DNA of 64,000 nucleotides from Larimichthys crocea (Eukaryota > Chordata > Actinopteri > Sciaenidae): NCBI RefSeq assembly GCF_000972845.2, contig NW_020853550.1:1146501-1210500 (forward strand), in the 5' to 3' direction. Both the position numbers and the translations under genes were made by a program. Below the pieces are notes generated by a model. The model was not told the origin of the DNA. It worked only from the letters and a program-made list of their open reading frames with translations, and did not search any database. Numbering within the stretch: position 1 is the stretch's first letter; each line of letters starts with the position of its first letter. Shown in pieces: positions 1 to 14,552 of this stretch.

Positions 1-1055
1 CAGCCAGTCTGTTTCAGTGACTCAACACAAGAAGTAAAGCTTCAAGTTTGAGACAAATACCTTTGGCACCACACTGTGCTGTTCTGAATTTGCAAAAAAA
101 AACAAAAAACACTAAAGTTATTTTCTTTGCTAACATGTCAAAGCATCAAACTGGACTGTCTCTATTCCTGACCTGATATTTATGAAGTATCTATGAAGTG
201 CTGAATTTAACACCATTTTGCCACAAATGGTGCTGTCAGAAGTCTGTAAATCTGCTCTAAATAAGGACAGTTATTCATATGGTCATCTGTGATCTCAGTC
301 AGGAGCTGCAGTTTTAAATGGGGAACCAGAGACTGACCTTGGGAAGCTCTGGGATAGTTAACAGGTTTTACTCAGATGTGTATTTTATGAAAAACTGCTT
401 TTGGTACCTTTGCCATCCATTATGTAATACAAAAGAATACAAGCACATCAACAAGGTGACACCTTGCCTTTAGAGACACAGTTAGAGTGCAGCTCCCTCT
501 ATTTGTGGAGTAATAACTTGTTTGAAAGCATTTCATATGTTATCTGTCTTCTTGTGTTTCAGGTTATTAAAACCAGCAAACTGAACTGAACTGAATATGG
601 AAAAATATAAATGTAAAACAATTGTGTCTGGTTACAAAAGCCTTCACAAGCTCCACCATGAAGATTTTTGTTCTGCAGCTTCACAGACCGATCTAATAAA
701 AAAGGCTGGGTTTGATATTCTAGTGTATCAAAGCCAAGCCGTCTGAACTACAAAATTCATTGTATGAAGCAGAGGAAGAAAAGTTGAATAATTGGCATTT
801 TCTTGCTCTAAACTTTCATAGATGAAGCTGCTGTGACAGCCTCCCTGGGGGAATAACTAGCCCTGGCCCATCCTGGCCCATCCTCCTAAAGGCCCTCTGA
901 CACTAAACTGAGCTTATTTCTTGCCTGAGCGGTAAGCATCACTGTCAGTGGATGTGACATGCAGGCATACTGTACCAGACATAATAAAAGTTGGCAAGGC
1001 AAGTGCTGTGAAAAAATGCAAGTGGTCTTTGCAGCCTGGTGTTTCCCAAACTCCT

Positions 1056-1070
1056 GGGGGGGGGGGGGGG
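1056..1070 (+). repeat. Homopolymer G15
   Basis: Fifteen G in a row directly after CTCCT, followed by ATCCTCCTG. Length in this individual is likely unreliable. Confidence 0.9.
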
Positions 1071-2007
1071 ATCCTCCTGTTTTCTCTCTCTCTCTGCAGC
1101 ACACACACTCAGCTGATCTCTAAACAATCCCTTATGTCATGCAGCTCTGCCAGCATGGACAAAAATGAGAGGAATCTTTTAAAGCTTCACTTATGAAGAA
1201 GATGTGAAACAGAGCCGTAATACTAAAACCAATTATTATACAGAAGATACAATTAACTATGTTAAAATCACTTTAAACATGTGCTCATGTGTTGTAGCGA
1301 CAAGACAAAAAAAACAAAACAAAAAAAGAACAGTGAGTCTATTGAAGTTTCCATGCTGTTTGTCACACCTATATGCCATAAGAGATTCTGAATATTAAAT
1401 ATTTTAAATATGCATCCAGAGAGCAGACAAAAATACTAAATAGAAACTTTTCTTTAGTCTCATGCACAAACTTAACTACAACTTGTCCCCTCTGTCCACC
1501 TCTGTCCAACTCAACCAGTGACTGCATACATGCATTCAAAAGTACGTACAATTAATTCTCCAATAAGAGTAAAGTTTTAAAGAAGTAATCCGCATTGCGT
1601 TCTTACCACAACATCCCAGGATCAAACTGTGAGTTCTGTTTGCAGCAGCAGGCGAAAAGAAGAAGAAAATGGGAAAAAAAAAGAAAGAAAAAAAAGCTAA
1701 AGCTGCGGACACTTTTGACGGATTATGGAGTGAAGCGGTTTGTAGACAGCGCTGTGAGTTACCTCGTCATGTACGGACTGATGGGGCTGCAGAGCCACCG
1801 GCTGTCGGTCCTCCGAGCGACTCAAGTGTAAACCTTTTGACCATCGCAGCGCTGCTGGGAGCGGGCAGGCAGGCAGGCAGGCGGAGGGGGAGGTACGGAA
1901 AGTTTCTCCTGCTGTGGAGTCCGGCCCCACAGAATACTCTGGATAAGGCAAACTATCTCTGTAAACTCTGTTCCCCAGCAGTCAAAATGATTTATTATCA
2001 CTTATTC

Positions 2008-2055
<48 letters not shown>

Positions 2056-2100
2056 GATATATATATATATAGATATATATTATATAATATATATAAATAA
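2008..2100. repeat. (CA)n followed by (TA)n compound microsatellite
   Basis: About 17 CA units run straight into an AT/ATAG tract of about 60 bp. Confidence 0.95.
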
Positions 2101-2507
2101 TTTTAATAGTTTTTATATAAGTATTTTTTTTTTTTTTCATGCAAACAAATGCAGGAAATGCTCTCAGTCTCATGAGTACGGAGACTTCCTGTTTTATATA
2201 CATATTAAACTGCATATCTTGGATTTTGGACAAACAACACCTTGGACTTTGGAAATTGGGATTAACATTTGCATATTTTATAATCAATCCATTAATGTGG
2301 AAAATAATCGTCAGATGAATCAATAAGTGCAAACAACCATTACTTTCAGCCCTAAACAGAAACAGCTCAGTGGATATTTAGTTGGCAGCTGGCCTGACTC
2401 TATCCAAAGTTGAAATATGCTTATCTGCACCTCAAAGCGTTAAATATTTTAATATTTGATATCAGCCCTAAAAGTTTTGGTCTGTTGTCCTCTCATATTA
2501 GGCCTAT

Positions 2508-2566
2508 TGGTATATATAATATATATAGATATATAGATATATAGATATATATATATATGTATATGG
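2508..2566. repeat. (TA)n/(TAGATA)n microsatellite
   Basis: ATATATAGATATATAGATAT pattern with an interspersed G every eight bases. Confidence 0.9.
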
Positions 2567-4649
2567 TATGTAGTGTGTGCTGCTGCACTCAGATTTCCTT
2601 TGGAGCCATGTCGTTGACCTCCAGGGTAAATGTTGGCTGCTGTTTTAGGGATCTTGCATGTACCTCTTAAATGTAAGGCCGTAACCTTGGCTAAACAAGA
2701 GCCTTGCTCTCACATCATCCGTCACGCTGCTGTCTGTCAGTGTCCTGCAACCCATGCATGACACAAGGCCACAGGCTATCTCAACAAAAGCACAGATCTC
2801 CTTCAAATACAGGCTTGTTTTTAATTACCCGTTTGATCCTAACTGAGCCCGAGTCCCTGGAGGGATAAAGATCGTGTCTTTGAATTCACATGTGGTAAAG
2901 AAATAATTCATCCTCAGTCATTGTAATATATATTCACCTTTTGGAAGGAGCATGACCCTGCAACAGCAAATGGCAGAAGACGAAGTGACTTTACAACTTG
3001 AGACCAATCTCGTGACTCTCGACACCCCTTCCTTTATTTGAAGCGGCCCCTTTAGACGGCATCGTAAATTTGGCCCCACGCGGCACCTCCAGAGGACGTC
3101 TGAGTTCAAAGAGTAAAGAGAGTGCGGATGTTGTTTGGCGTGCTACATGTTTGAATGGACTCACTCAGCATTGTTGGACCACAGTGACCTGATCAACAGT
3201 CTGGACCCCTCCCAGCAGCCAGTATAAAGGTCCTAATGAGAAGCTGTCAGGAGCCTGGGGTGGAGTGGTGGTCGGTGCTGTGATAAACAGATCGCTCTGA
3301 TCACAGATAAGACCACTGCCAGGGGAGTCGGCCTGCTTTCAACTAGAGATGAGAGATGAGGTAAAACAATAGAGAGGACTCGCATTCAGAGTGTTCAAGG
3401 CTGGGTCAGTGGAAGGACATGTCAAAACTTGCTCGTAGGCGTACATTTTTTACTTAATCGACTATACCGTGGACCAGCTGCCTTATATTTCACATATAAA
3501 AATAGTCTTGGCGGCTCCCTGGAGTTAAATGCAGGTTTGTCTGAAGTCACACATATGACACAGTGTAGGATAACAAGATCAGAGAGGGGTTGCTATGGAA
3601 TAGCGAACAAACTTGGATTTTGCATACGCATAACAGAATCAGACTCGGCCCCGCTATAAAACACTGAGTGGGACTCAACAACGCATGGGTGAGATTTGTG
3701 GAATCCCAGTGTGATCTCCGGGGAAAGCCATCAGACTCAGACAAGGCTTTGAAATAGACAGGGAGACCTCAGGGAGTCCGGGCTTCATGTGTGGGGTCAG
3801 TGGGGGGCTTCTGGCTCAAGACACACCGGTGTCCCTCTTCTATGTTTTATTAAAGAGACTCACAAATGGCTTTGACATCATGAGGCCACTTTACCACTTG
3901 AAATTGGCTGCAGTAATGTATTAATACTGTATATAATGTGAATGACACATACTGTACCTATACATAAGGGCTGCTCTGTGTCAGTTTAAAACATTAATAA
4001 GAAAATTAAAGTCTACAGGAAAATGGAACAGACTTCCCATAACCTCGGTTTCCAGTTTTGAAATTTCGATCACTATCAGAGTTTTCCTCAAAACCAGCTG
4101 GAGTTGAAGGAAAGTGAGATCATGTTATATTATCACAGAATATCTAATATATGAACAGCTGGAATGAATATTATCTATCTCTATTAAAATATTCTGTAGC
4201 GTCAGTCAACAGCACAGTGAGATCGATAAGATGCTCGTCATGCTTCAAGGTCTGGAGAGATGGCAACATGTCCAATCATTTAAAAAAACAGTTTTCGTTA
4301 CTTTTCAAAATGGCCAAATTATAGATTGGAGCTATGATGGAGATGTACTGCAGGTGTGATTTCAGATTTTCGGATCAGACTGGCCTCTTTGTTAAGGCAG
4401 GGCCCTACGCTCTGTCTGTTGCAGTAAACTGTCCACAACTGTGTTGGTTTTTCATTGTTCACTGTGGAAGTTCATTCTTGGCCTTTGAAACTGTAATTTA
4501 ACTTTTAATTTTAAAGTTTTTCCATGTCAAACTTTCTTGTATCTACAACTGTGTGTTTGTTTTGGAGAAATTAATAAAAAGATATAGAGTTGACTTTGAC
4601 GTTGTATAAACAGGCTTGCAAGTAACATGCTTGTCTACTGGTGGGGTTA

Positions 4650-4852
4650 TAAATAGTTCCTGAGGTTTCTTCCACATTTTTTCCCTATTAAAGGTTTTTT
4701 GTGGGCAAGTTTTTCCTCACTCGAATCGAGGGTCTAAGGACAGAGGGTGTCACTCCCTGTACAGATTGTAAAGCCCTCTGAGGCAAATGTACTTTGTGAC
4801 TTTGGGCTATACAAATAAAATTGATTTGATTTTGATTTGATTTGATTTATAA
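4650..4852 (+). mobile_element. LINE/SINE 3' end with (TTGATTTGA)n tail
   Basis: Contains GAGGTTTCTTCC, then a TTTTTCCTCACTC block, AAGCCCTCTGAGGCAAATGT and GGGCTATACAAATAAAATTG, and ends in tandem TTGATTTGATT. This is the recognisable 3' terminus of an abundant fish L2-like retroelement. Confidence 0.75.
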
Positions 4853-7487
4853 ATAAAAGCCTGTCATCATAGGCTCCATTTCCATTTTCAAGAGTCTGAC
4901 ATCCAGGTCAAATCCTAGATGTTTTTCAATACAGTTTCATTTACACATCTGTAGGATTGTAAGACAGAAATCATGCAGCATAAACCTGACCAGAGAGTCA
5001 TAGTCATGTACCTGAAGCTGATGAAACTCTATGAAAAAATGCCAGAAGAACAACTGTAGTATAGTTAGTGTGGAATGCTGGTCATTTTACCATTAATGGC
5101 CATTTTGGCTACATAATGGAAGGGGAGGGCTTTGTGAAAATGGCAGCTAAACGCTGCTGGGTGTGGTTGTGGTGAATACCAAAATAAATAAATGTAAGTT
5201 GTACCTATGTTTTATATTTTGGCAGTCAAATGCCAGCACTAATGTTCTTCCCAGTTGCAATTCCGCGAAGAAGAAGTGGTAAAACGCTGCGATTATTACT
5301 TCCGGAAAGTGCACACTACACTATGAAGTATGCAGTGTAACAGAAACATCTGAACTGAGACACAGCACTGGTTTCATTAGTTTCATAGGCTTCGTTGTCT
5401 GTTCCGTACACAGCTCCACATGGATGTCAAACACCATTTGATGATCCAACAAGAACTTTATTTGAAGCATACTGAAGCCTTTATTGCAATACACATAACA
5501 TCTTTGTCCTGTCGTGTAATGTGTTTGTGTGCCTCATGATTAGGGCTAGCTATTGTCTTCATATGCTACAGTATGCACTTGTTTTGTTTGACTGTAAATG
5601 CAGAACTTTCACCAGAACAACACACAAAGGACAGGATGGGGCACATTAGCCACCTAATGATGCAGGCGCCTCATTACACAGGGCTGGTCACATACAACAT
5701 ACCACCTCCATCTGCTGAGCAGTTCACACACAGGTCACCAATATCCTGTTTGGCTGCAAGTGAAATGATTATCATGCAAATGATCTGCACATCCTGTCTT
5801 TAACACATGTATTGCAACTGTGCTCTTTAAAACAGGACACTGTTTACGAGACGACGTGTTAGGTCGATGCATCAGCTCCACTGATGACTCAACTTATGAA
5901 TTTTGGTTTGTCCTCGCTTGGCACTATTGCGGTGGAGACATTTAATGTTTGGACTGTTGTTGATTCACTCAGTGAGTTCCTGTCCAAAACGTTTTGGTGA
6001 ATAAATGCATGAAATGACTCCCAGACTACTAACTAAATTCAGGCGGTAATGTCTATGGAAAGCATAAATAGAATATTTTTGGAACATTTTCCCCATCGCT
6101 GGCTGACTTAGAGACTAAAACGTTTGGAAATAACTGCCTCTCTGTGAATGATTATGATATGTGCAACATGTTGCAGTTAACTACTGGAACCAGTTCAACT
6201 GTAAATTCTTATTTTCTGCAGAACAAAGGACACAGGGTCACCTTATCCTCTGTAGTTTATGATATACAGGATGTGTGAATACCTGGTGTGGGACCCATAG
6301 TTATGTTGAGCAGAGTGCACCCACTATTGTAGTTAATTTAATGTACATTCAATTTGTAATATTTTATTTACTAATGCACCGAGACGTTCTTTCACATCGG
6401 TGGCTGGTTTTTGATGGGGTGTATTTGTGGTGCCTGTGGGTGGGATTGGTGCAGGCACTATGGACTGCATGGGGGTCCTAGAGATGACGCAGAAGGACCG
6501 TGCATGTCGGATGAGATGTGGAGAGTGTGCAGAACTGTTGGTCAAAGCATCAGTGCAGCACAACTGATCCTTCTAAGAAACATACCAACTCCTGCAAAGA
6601 AAACAACATCTCCGGTGCATTGAAGCAGAGTGACCATCACATGGGCCTCAATCTACAGGCTTATCTGAGAGAAACAGCGCAGTGATTTGCAGGACAAAAG
6701 TGAACTCTGAAGAGAGAGAGAGAGGGGAAGTGGGTGGTGTTGTGCTCTGGAATCTCCATTAGCCTGGCACTGTAGAAGACACAGCAGGCCCTGCCTCGTG
6801 TCACTGATTCTCTTAACACTGGGTCAGGTAACCAAGGGCCCTTTTAAAAGCAAATGCAAAGCACACTGACTGTTTCAAAAGAATATGTGCTGAAGTCAAG
6901 ACTTTTAAAGACTCAGGTGAACCCCGCATAGACCTAGCTCATGCTGTGTTTTATCTCACATAATTCATCTCTTGCTGAGAACGGACTGCACATGCACCAG
7001 CACTGAGGTCAGAATCAAAACTGTTACCGGGCAGATGAACAAAAGCTTAATGCCTTGATCCTCTTTTTATTCTCACTCCATTTGAAACAATGGAATGAAA
7101 CTTTCCACTTTGGTTAATTAAAATCAGTGACTCATCAAACCAAATCTGAACCAATTTGGCTGAATCAAACCTGCCAAGCGAGCATCATAATGCCTCATCT
7201 GTGTTTGCCAGCTTGTCAGTTTCTCTCAGTCACTGGCTGACCCGTCTTCTTTTGGCAGCACGGCATGTTTGGACGGAGCAGGGTGAGCAAAGAGTGGGGC
7301 ATTGACAGACATGTGCTCTGACTGCTGCCTGTGCCAGTCAACAGGATGCTATGGACTTATCCTCCATGCATTGATTGAGAGTAATAACATGTTGTTGATT
7401 ACAGATCATGATCATGATGGTCATGAGGTTGTGCATGTAATAATAGGTATAGGAACACAGTATTTTTATTTTGTAAGGTTGATTAAG

Positions 7488-7792
7488 GTTCAGGAGGTAG
7501 AGTAGCTCGTCCACTAATCAAGTGGTTTGTAGTTCGACCCCTAGCTCCTCCAGTCTACATGTAAAAGTGTCCTTGGGCAAGATAATTAACCCAAAGTTGT
7601 TCCTGAGGTCTGTGACATCAGTGTGTGAATGGTAAGCTCCCAAAAACTAATAAGCAGTTGGCAACCTGCATAGTGCCCATGCTATCAGTGTATGAATGTG
7701 TGTGAATGGCTGAAAGAGATATGTAGTATAAAAGTGCCTTGAGTGGTTGGAAGACAAGAAAGATGCTATATAAGTACAGTCCACTTACCATA
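7488..7792 (+). mobile_element. tRNA-derived SINE (full length or nearly so)
   Basis: The head has an A-box-like GGTAGAGTAGCTCG and a B-box GTTCGACCC at 7532-7540. The body contains CCTTGGGCAAGATA and TGAATGTGTGTGAATGG. The 3' end GATGCTATATAAGTACAGTC followed by CACTTACCA is characteristic of a very abundant percomorph SINE. It is a retroelement and not a tRNA gene, because no cloverleaf can be completed. Confidence 0.8.
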
Positions 7793-10700
7793 TGCAATCT
7801 ATGTCACTGGTGGTAGATAGACCTTAAGACCTTAAAGCTGGCTATCTGCAACTAATCTATATTTTTATAAACAATGGATGAAATGACTATGTGTAATGTG
7901 AAAAGTGTCACTTTTATGACAGTTCCTCTCAGCTGTGTCAACCTTTTTTAAACATCATTTTGATTTCATTTCATGTTTTAATTTTCTATAACATGTCAAA
8001 TGTGTGTGAGCTTGTTGAAGAGTAGTAGAAACCCGAGAACTGTTTTAAAGCTGCATTTGATCTTTTTTTTAGTCACTTGAGAGGTGTAGACAGTCCAGAA
8101 CAAGATGACTTGACATCGCCTCATGAAGTTGTTAAGGTGAACTTGTTAATCAACACCTGGCACATCCAGCAGACACAGAGTAATTAGCACTCATTTATTC
8201 ATGTTTCTGACCATCTGATGTAAGTCCAATATTCACGCTCCTTTTGGTCTCTTCCATCTCCTGAGGGAAATATCTGCCTCTTTAGCTGCTAAATACTAAA
8301 TACTCGTCTACAGTATGTTCACCAGCTGGTCTCTTTATTAGAGGGGCTGAAAACAGCTGTAAAAACATACGAACACCAAAACAATTAGCTAAAAGATGCT
8401 AAAATGCTCAAGGCGAGAGGGCTAAATTACCAGCTGGGCAGAGTGGGCAACTGTCTAAGAAACTCTAATGAACTCCTAATAAACTACTTTGTGGTAATTT
8501 CATTAATCACTGCAGTGTTAAGCTGGCTCCCACATTTTCACCTTATCATGATGTCCTGCTGATTCAATATGTACTTTTAATATCTGAAATATTTTAGGCA
8601 GTTCTTCTTACATGGTGCTTTTTCATTAAAAAAGGGGGGCAGGGTATTCTGGTATTGAAATCCTGGGTTATTTCTGGCTTTCTTTGGTGATTTTTTCCCC
8701 CCAGGATCCGCACTGTGTTAGTCTGGCCTTGTAAAACTGAGGGAAACCACACACTTAAATCTTCTGTGGGTTTGTAACTTATGAGCCCTTTGTCACATTT
8801 GTGCAAGTCAGGTACCTCAAGAGTGAGTAAAGGCCCAGACTTATGGAGACTCACTTTCTGCAGTCTGTCTGAAGAGGCCACTTGAGGAATTACAGTTTTT
8901 AGTACTTCCGCATCGGCTAAATTTCCCAGCTTGCAGCTTGGGTGGAACAGAAAATCAAAATTAGTGGGAAGTGCAACAAAGGCAGGAAGTAGAGCTGCAG
9001 ACATGACAAAGGGGAGATTTATAAAATAAAACAGGAAATACTAAACAAGAAACCCCAAACCATAGCACCCTTTCCAATAGTTCATATAAAATATATACAT
9101 AATTAAATCATAAAATTGTTAATAAGTGCAGCTTTAAAGCATTAATAAGCAAATGTGGCTGTAGTGTAGATGTATTTTACATCTGGATAAAATTCTTTCA
9201 TTATCTTAAATTCTAGGTAAATGTCCTTATAGCTCGTGCTACAATACATTTCTACACACTACAGTACATGTATAGAAAAAGAGCATATAATTGATATAAT
9301 TCCTACATGATGCAATCACTCATGTCAGGTGGCAGTTATTATGCAAAATAGCAATTTACAGAAGGGCTTTTATTTTGAATTAATTGTTGTCAATTCTCTG
9401 TATGATGTTATAAAGAAGTTTGGCATCCTGTATGTCTGAAAAGCAGAGGTCATGCAGTGTGGACCATGTCTGATCTCAATCTTTCTTCATCCTGGAGTTT
9501 AACTAAAAAAGGATGTTTCTTTATATCAGTGGTTGTTTTGTTAAATGCAACTATTCACACCCATTCAGTTAATCAGCTTCTGATTTCATGAAATATGCAT
9601 GGGCAACCAGCAGGCGCGCGGCAGGGAGCTTTGGTTTCCAGGGGATGTTGCTCGATACGGAGGAGGCATCCAAATTATGTATTGCTCCAAATTGGCTCCC
9701 TGTGTCTCCAGTGTTCTACACTGCAGCAAAAAAACTCAGTCATGGCATCACAGCTCAGAAGTTTCAGACTGTGAAACTCCTGAAATCAAGAACTACACAC
9801 AACCTCAAACATTCCTTTACCCTTTTAACCCTTGTGGTTCTGAAGCCTGGCTGAAGCAGCACTGATTCAACCCCTGTGTTGACAGGAAGATGCATTCCTG
9901 TCGTGAGCTGATGAATGGACCTTCAAGTAAAGCGAACATCCACGGCCTCTTTTGTCATCTCCCTCTGCGGTGATGGAAGGCAGCACTAAGCCAGCAGACA
10001 AAGGCAGCCTTTAAAACATGAAAAAACGAAAAGCAACACCTGGAGCAGAGTCAACTGTTCCTTCTTTCATCGAGGCTTCTGGCTGCAGAAAAACAACACC
10101 GCTGCAATGTGGAACAGTTCATCATGTCACAATAGTCTGACCTTTATCTTGGATTAAAAGAAAGATCAGCGAAAAGTAATTACAGTTGGAAAAGCTCCGT
10201 AAATGTCAGATATTATCCTGTTTGCTTTAGAAAATTATTCCCATGGTTCTTTTCAAAATGTACAGATAACATGTAATAAATAACAGTGGTGATATTGATT
10301 TGGTACTGGGAAAAAAAACATAAAGCTGTGCCATTTGGGCTCATTGGTAAAGAACTGTTTGCATTTAGCAGTGTATGTTTTTTCCTCCCATCATTTACCA
10401 TCGTCATAACAGCTATTTAAATGAGTAGCCCTTGAACTCTGCAAATGTCAACCCAATCAACAGTCACGCTGAATGTTGACAGTGCGCCATTGTTTTATGT
10501 GGCCCCCAAATGGCGTTTGAAAAAGCAGTGATAGGTAAAATAGGACAAAGATCTCGTCCCATATGGTCAGCAGATCCACATGAGCCAGCTTCAAGCGCTA
10601 CACCTCTGTCAGACAGAGGGAATCCAGCAGGACTACAGGGAGAAACAATAACATCTCCTCTTAAAGCTGCTGTTGTTCACGTGAGGAGTCATGTTATTAC

Positions 10701-12339
10701 ACCAGCATGCGATGACTATGTTGCATCACTGTTTTTCCCACAGGCAGCGCAAACACCACATCCCCAAACAAGTATTTACTTTGGCATTCTCCGTGTGCCT
10801 TCTCTCAAACTGTTTGGGAATTCATGGTTTAAAGTTTGGAGTTTTACAATGAAACCCAATGGGCCAGATCGGTTCTGCCTGACCGGTCCCATTGGCCATC
10901 TCAGGTCTGTGTTCGGCTTAATGATGTGTGAAATTTGCATAGCTGTCCCGTGTCATCCCAGATGAGCAAAAGCGCTGTAGTGGACAAACTGGCTCTGAGA
11001 TGCCTGCGCCGATAAAACATCTGTTTGATTGAACCCATCCATTATTTTTAAGGACTGTTAGTGTTAAATGTGAATTCAAAACATAATGATGTGACGTGTT
11101 TGCTCCAGGACATTTAAACACGATGATGCGATGGTGCATTTAGGTGACATAATGCACCCCCAGGCAGCCATATTGGAGGTCTTCAGCTGTGAAGCGCTAA
11201 AACGCAGAACATCTGCTCGAGTCTCAGCAGGATTACATAGATGTGACAGAGTTTTGTTCTGGTGTTTGGTGGAAGCTCAGTGAAGCTAATGAGCATGCTT
11301 TTTATGTGCATCAGCAAGTTAACAACATAGTCAGCTGAACACTGATATCACAATTTGCTTGTGAGAATAAGCACATGGTTAAATACAGGGTCAGTTACCA
11401 AAATATATCAAAACATAAAAATATATATTCCCACTTATCTCCAGTGTTATTGAGCCATCATTTTTTGGGATACTCTTACAGTGTTCAAGCCTCTGAAAAT
11501 TGTTTCAAACATCAACTATCCAACAGTAAATGCAACACATTCAATGTTTAAGTTTGTTTAAATAATCACTGTTGTATATTAATCATAAGACAGTCGATCT
11601 GCTTTAAAGGACTGTGTGCGTATGGTTTGCTCAGATTTAATCATCTCCTTGGCATAAACACACAATCCACCAACTGTTAGGAGTGAAGGGTAAAAAATTG
11701 ATTTACATAACAACTACAGTTCTTATCATCTAAAGATACCAAAATTCATTGTTAACAATGCTGCGTTGAAGGAACAAAAGTACTGTTAAAAATAAAGACT
11801 GCTCCAACACGATTGGTCAAACCGGTGCCATAATCCTCATCTGTCCTGCAGTCATATCCTCATAACTCAGATTTATCTTAAGTTCATCTTCAATGAAGGC
11901 AAGAATTTAGCCAGATTTAATGACCAAATAATTAGCTGTGTGAGATAAGAGATGAAGTATTACGTGAATATTTATAATGTTATCAGAGAGTCACACTCAA
12001 ATCAGTTGCAACACAGCTAAAAAAAAAAACCCCAAACTGTCCGGTCCATTTCATGTCTCAAGAGCATCACCCGTGCAGTGTTGTGGTTTCCCTGATGCTA
12101 GCATCACAGCACAGAGGGTGATCTCAGCAGCAGAGCACAGACCAGAGCTGTTCTAAGGAGTCTTCTCTATGACTTATGGATATTTATTCACAATGTCATC
12201 AGAAATAATGATACATCCTCAGGAAAGTGCAAGTCACACTGAATCTAAAAAATGTGCATTGTGTCTGTGTGTTCAGATTTGACTGACTTATGACCTAAAG
12301 GAGTGCAATTTGGTGGATATAGTGGAAGTCATTTTAAAG

Positions 12340-12447
12340 TATCTTATTTATTCATACTGTGTCTTAATGTCTCACTCTATGTACAGCCCTTTGAATTGCC
12401 TTGTTGTTGAGCGGCGCTATGCAAATAGCCTTGCCTTGCCTAATTAC
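12340..12447 (+). mobile_element. LINE-type 3' end fragment with (CCTTG)n tail
   Basis: TACAGCCCTTTGAATTGCCT followed by GTTGTTGAG, GGCGCTATGCAAATAG and CCTTGCCTTGCC is the usual end of a fish retroelement ending in a short tandem repeat. Confidence 0.6.
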
Positions 12448-12734
12448 CTCCATGAGCTGCATGTCACAGCCGGTTAGTAAGTGGGTCAAATCAGCAGACC
12501 AAACCACGAATACTGTTTGCAGAACCCCAGCACGCTCCTGTCCCCTTCACCTCTCACAGGCAGAAGACTGTAAGACGCTACCAAATTATTGCAGCTGACT
12601 TTTTGAAAAAAATTAAATAAAAAGCTCACACACTTTTTTGTTTTGTTTTCTGTCCGGTCAGACAGCAATCTTCATCAAGAGTTCATGAAGTTAGTTTAAC
12701 TGCCAGTTATGTCTCATAGTGTACTTTGGCAGCA

Positions 12735-12864
12735 ATTAGGGGTTCAGCTGTTTCCACAAGGACGCTTCAACCAAACTGGGGGTGACTGGCAAGAGATGGG
12801 AATCTAACCATGACCCTCCAATTACTGCACAACGCAATCTACCACCTGAGTGACAGCCAGCATA
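12735..12864 (-). mobile_element. Truncated tRNA-derived SINE head, reverse orientation
   Basis: Read on the minus strand it begins GGCTGTCACTCAGGTGGTAG, followed by a decayed B-box region and a body ending in TGTGGAAACAGCTGAA. This is the familiar fish pattern of 'CAGTGGCTCAGGTGGTAGA' heads. The A-box is intact and the B-box has decayed to GGTTAGATTCCC. Confidence 0.7.
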
Positions 12865-14552
12865 TTCTATTTATTCTCTATTTCTTTAAGTATGAATTGA
12901 TTTTGAATTGAGTGGATCAAGAGGTGTCATCAGATTTTGATTAACATATTGCTAAATTGTGATTGGTCTAAAGGACTACCTGACATCACCTTTTTTTACG
13001 ACAGACTTCAGGAAATCTCTCATTGTTTCCATATTGGCAGAAAAATGTGTACTCACATAAGACCCAATCACTCACAGTGAGAGGCTGATTGAAAAATTGT
13101 TTCTTTAGGGCCTTTCGTTCAGTGATGTCCCACTTACTCTGGATAATCAGCAGGCTTCACTGTAAACACATTTCATTGGACTATTTATTTGGTAGAAAGT
13201 AGTTCCAGTTTGGGATTTGGAAACAATATGCCTTTGAATCACCAGTGCGTGTGTACAGAGAACATACCAGTAAAGATGCCAGGGCTGCATCTGGGCCTCA
13301 GTCGCTGTGAATGCATGGAGAAGTGAAGCGTTCGCTGAGCTGGAGGAGCCCGAGGCAAAGTGCCAGCCATGTGTTACATTACGAGGAGAGCTTTATACAT
13401 TACTCATAACATGTCACTCCAGTTTGGCAGAGCCGGCTTGGCAACACTGAGAATCAGAGACAATGTAAAACATTATGGATTGGCTGTAAAACTTTACAAA
13501 TCACAGCGTACATTTGTACAAAGAATCACCCAATAAAATTCAAAAGTAACGAGGTCTGCTCTTGTTAGAGGGAGAGATCCCTTGGCAACATTGGCCAAAA
13601 GGAAACCAACAGTGTTGACGTCGATGTGTGTTTAAGCACCAGATTATGTAGAAGCCTTTCACGCGGCCTCTCGTCTCAATGAAAGCGCTTGTTCTGCTGG
13701 GAACAGACTGATGACAGAACTGAGGTTAGGTTTTAAGTGCCATCAACACCTGTATATTTGTCAATTAGCCCAGTTCAGTTACATTTTTTTGTAGTTACAG
13801 AGCACAACCACAACAATTTTGTACCAAAAATACAAGACTAATAAAACAGTTAATGTAGAAATATAACACTGGCAATAAAATCAAGAAAGAAGACCATGAG
13901 CTAAACGCAAGGGCCAGGTTTACTATCCTCACTAGCATGAGGGTTTAACATAAAGCATGTTAGCATGCATTGGACATGGTGGCACTAGATAGAAAGTCAT
14001 TGGGATGAAAGAAACAACCGTCACACCTGTTCCAAATGGCCATAGTGAAGGCCATACTGCCATCATAAATATGATCAAAATGCAATGAAACGTTCAAAGA
14101 GTGATAAGCGCTCACACTATTTGGCATCCATCCATGGTGTTGCACTGGGTTAGAAGTACTTGCAGGCTAAGCAACATATCCTTCTCTGCAGACACCTCCT
14201 TCAGCCCTTTGTTGAAAATCCTGAGCCATTCTCACTTTTGATATGTAATCCCACCAGAGTAAATGTGATCCTGTTGAGGATTATGATGTGGGTACCTGGT
14301 GGTTCCAGGTCTTTTTAGGAGCAAGGAGGCACTCCATTGTATCAGCAGTCTCTTGTTTGGCTTTATGGCACAAGTATGCTTCTAATGAAGTGCTTGTCAG
14401 ATTGGCAACTCAATGTTTTATGAATTAAGTGTTCAGTGTTAGTCTAGTTGTGGTCCAACACCAGGGAGGATGAACGTTGGACATATTTTCGTTGTGGGGT
14501 TCTTGACAGCGATAGTCGATGTATTTGTGTTATTTAATTTACTAAGGCAGTC

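Noticed and set aside
7488..7560. tRNA gene
   Set aside because: A and B boxes are present, but no anticodon stem or acceptor stem can be formed; it is the head of a SINE.
8594..9004. 136-residue minus-strand open frame
   Set aside because: No family likeness and no conserved splice sites at its limits.
10510..10965. 151-residue open frame
   Set aside because: No domain, no signal peptide, no flanking exon structure; composition looks like unique non-coding DNA.
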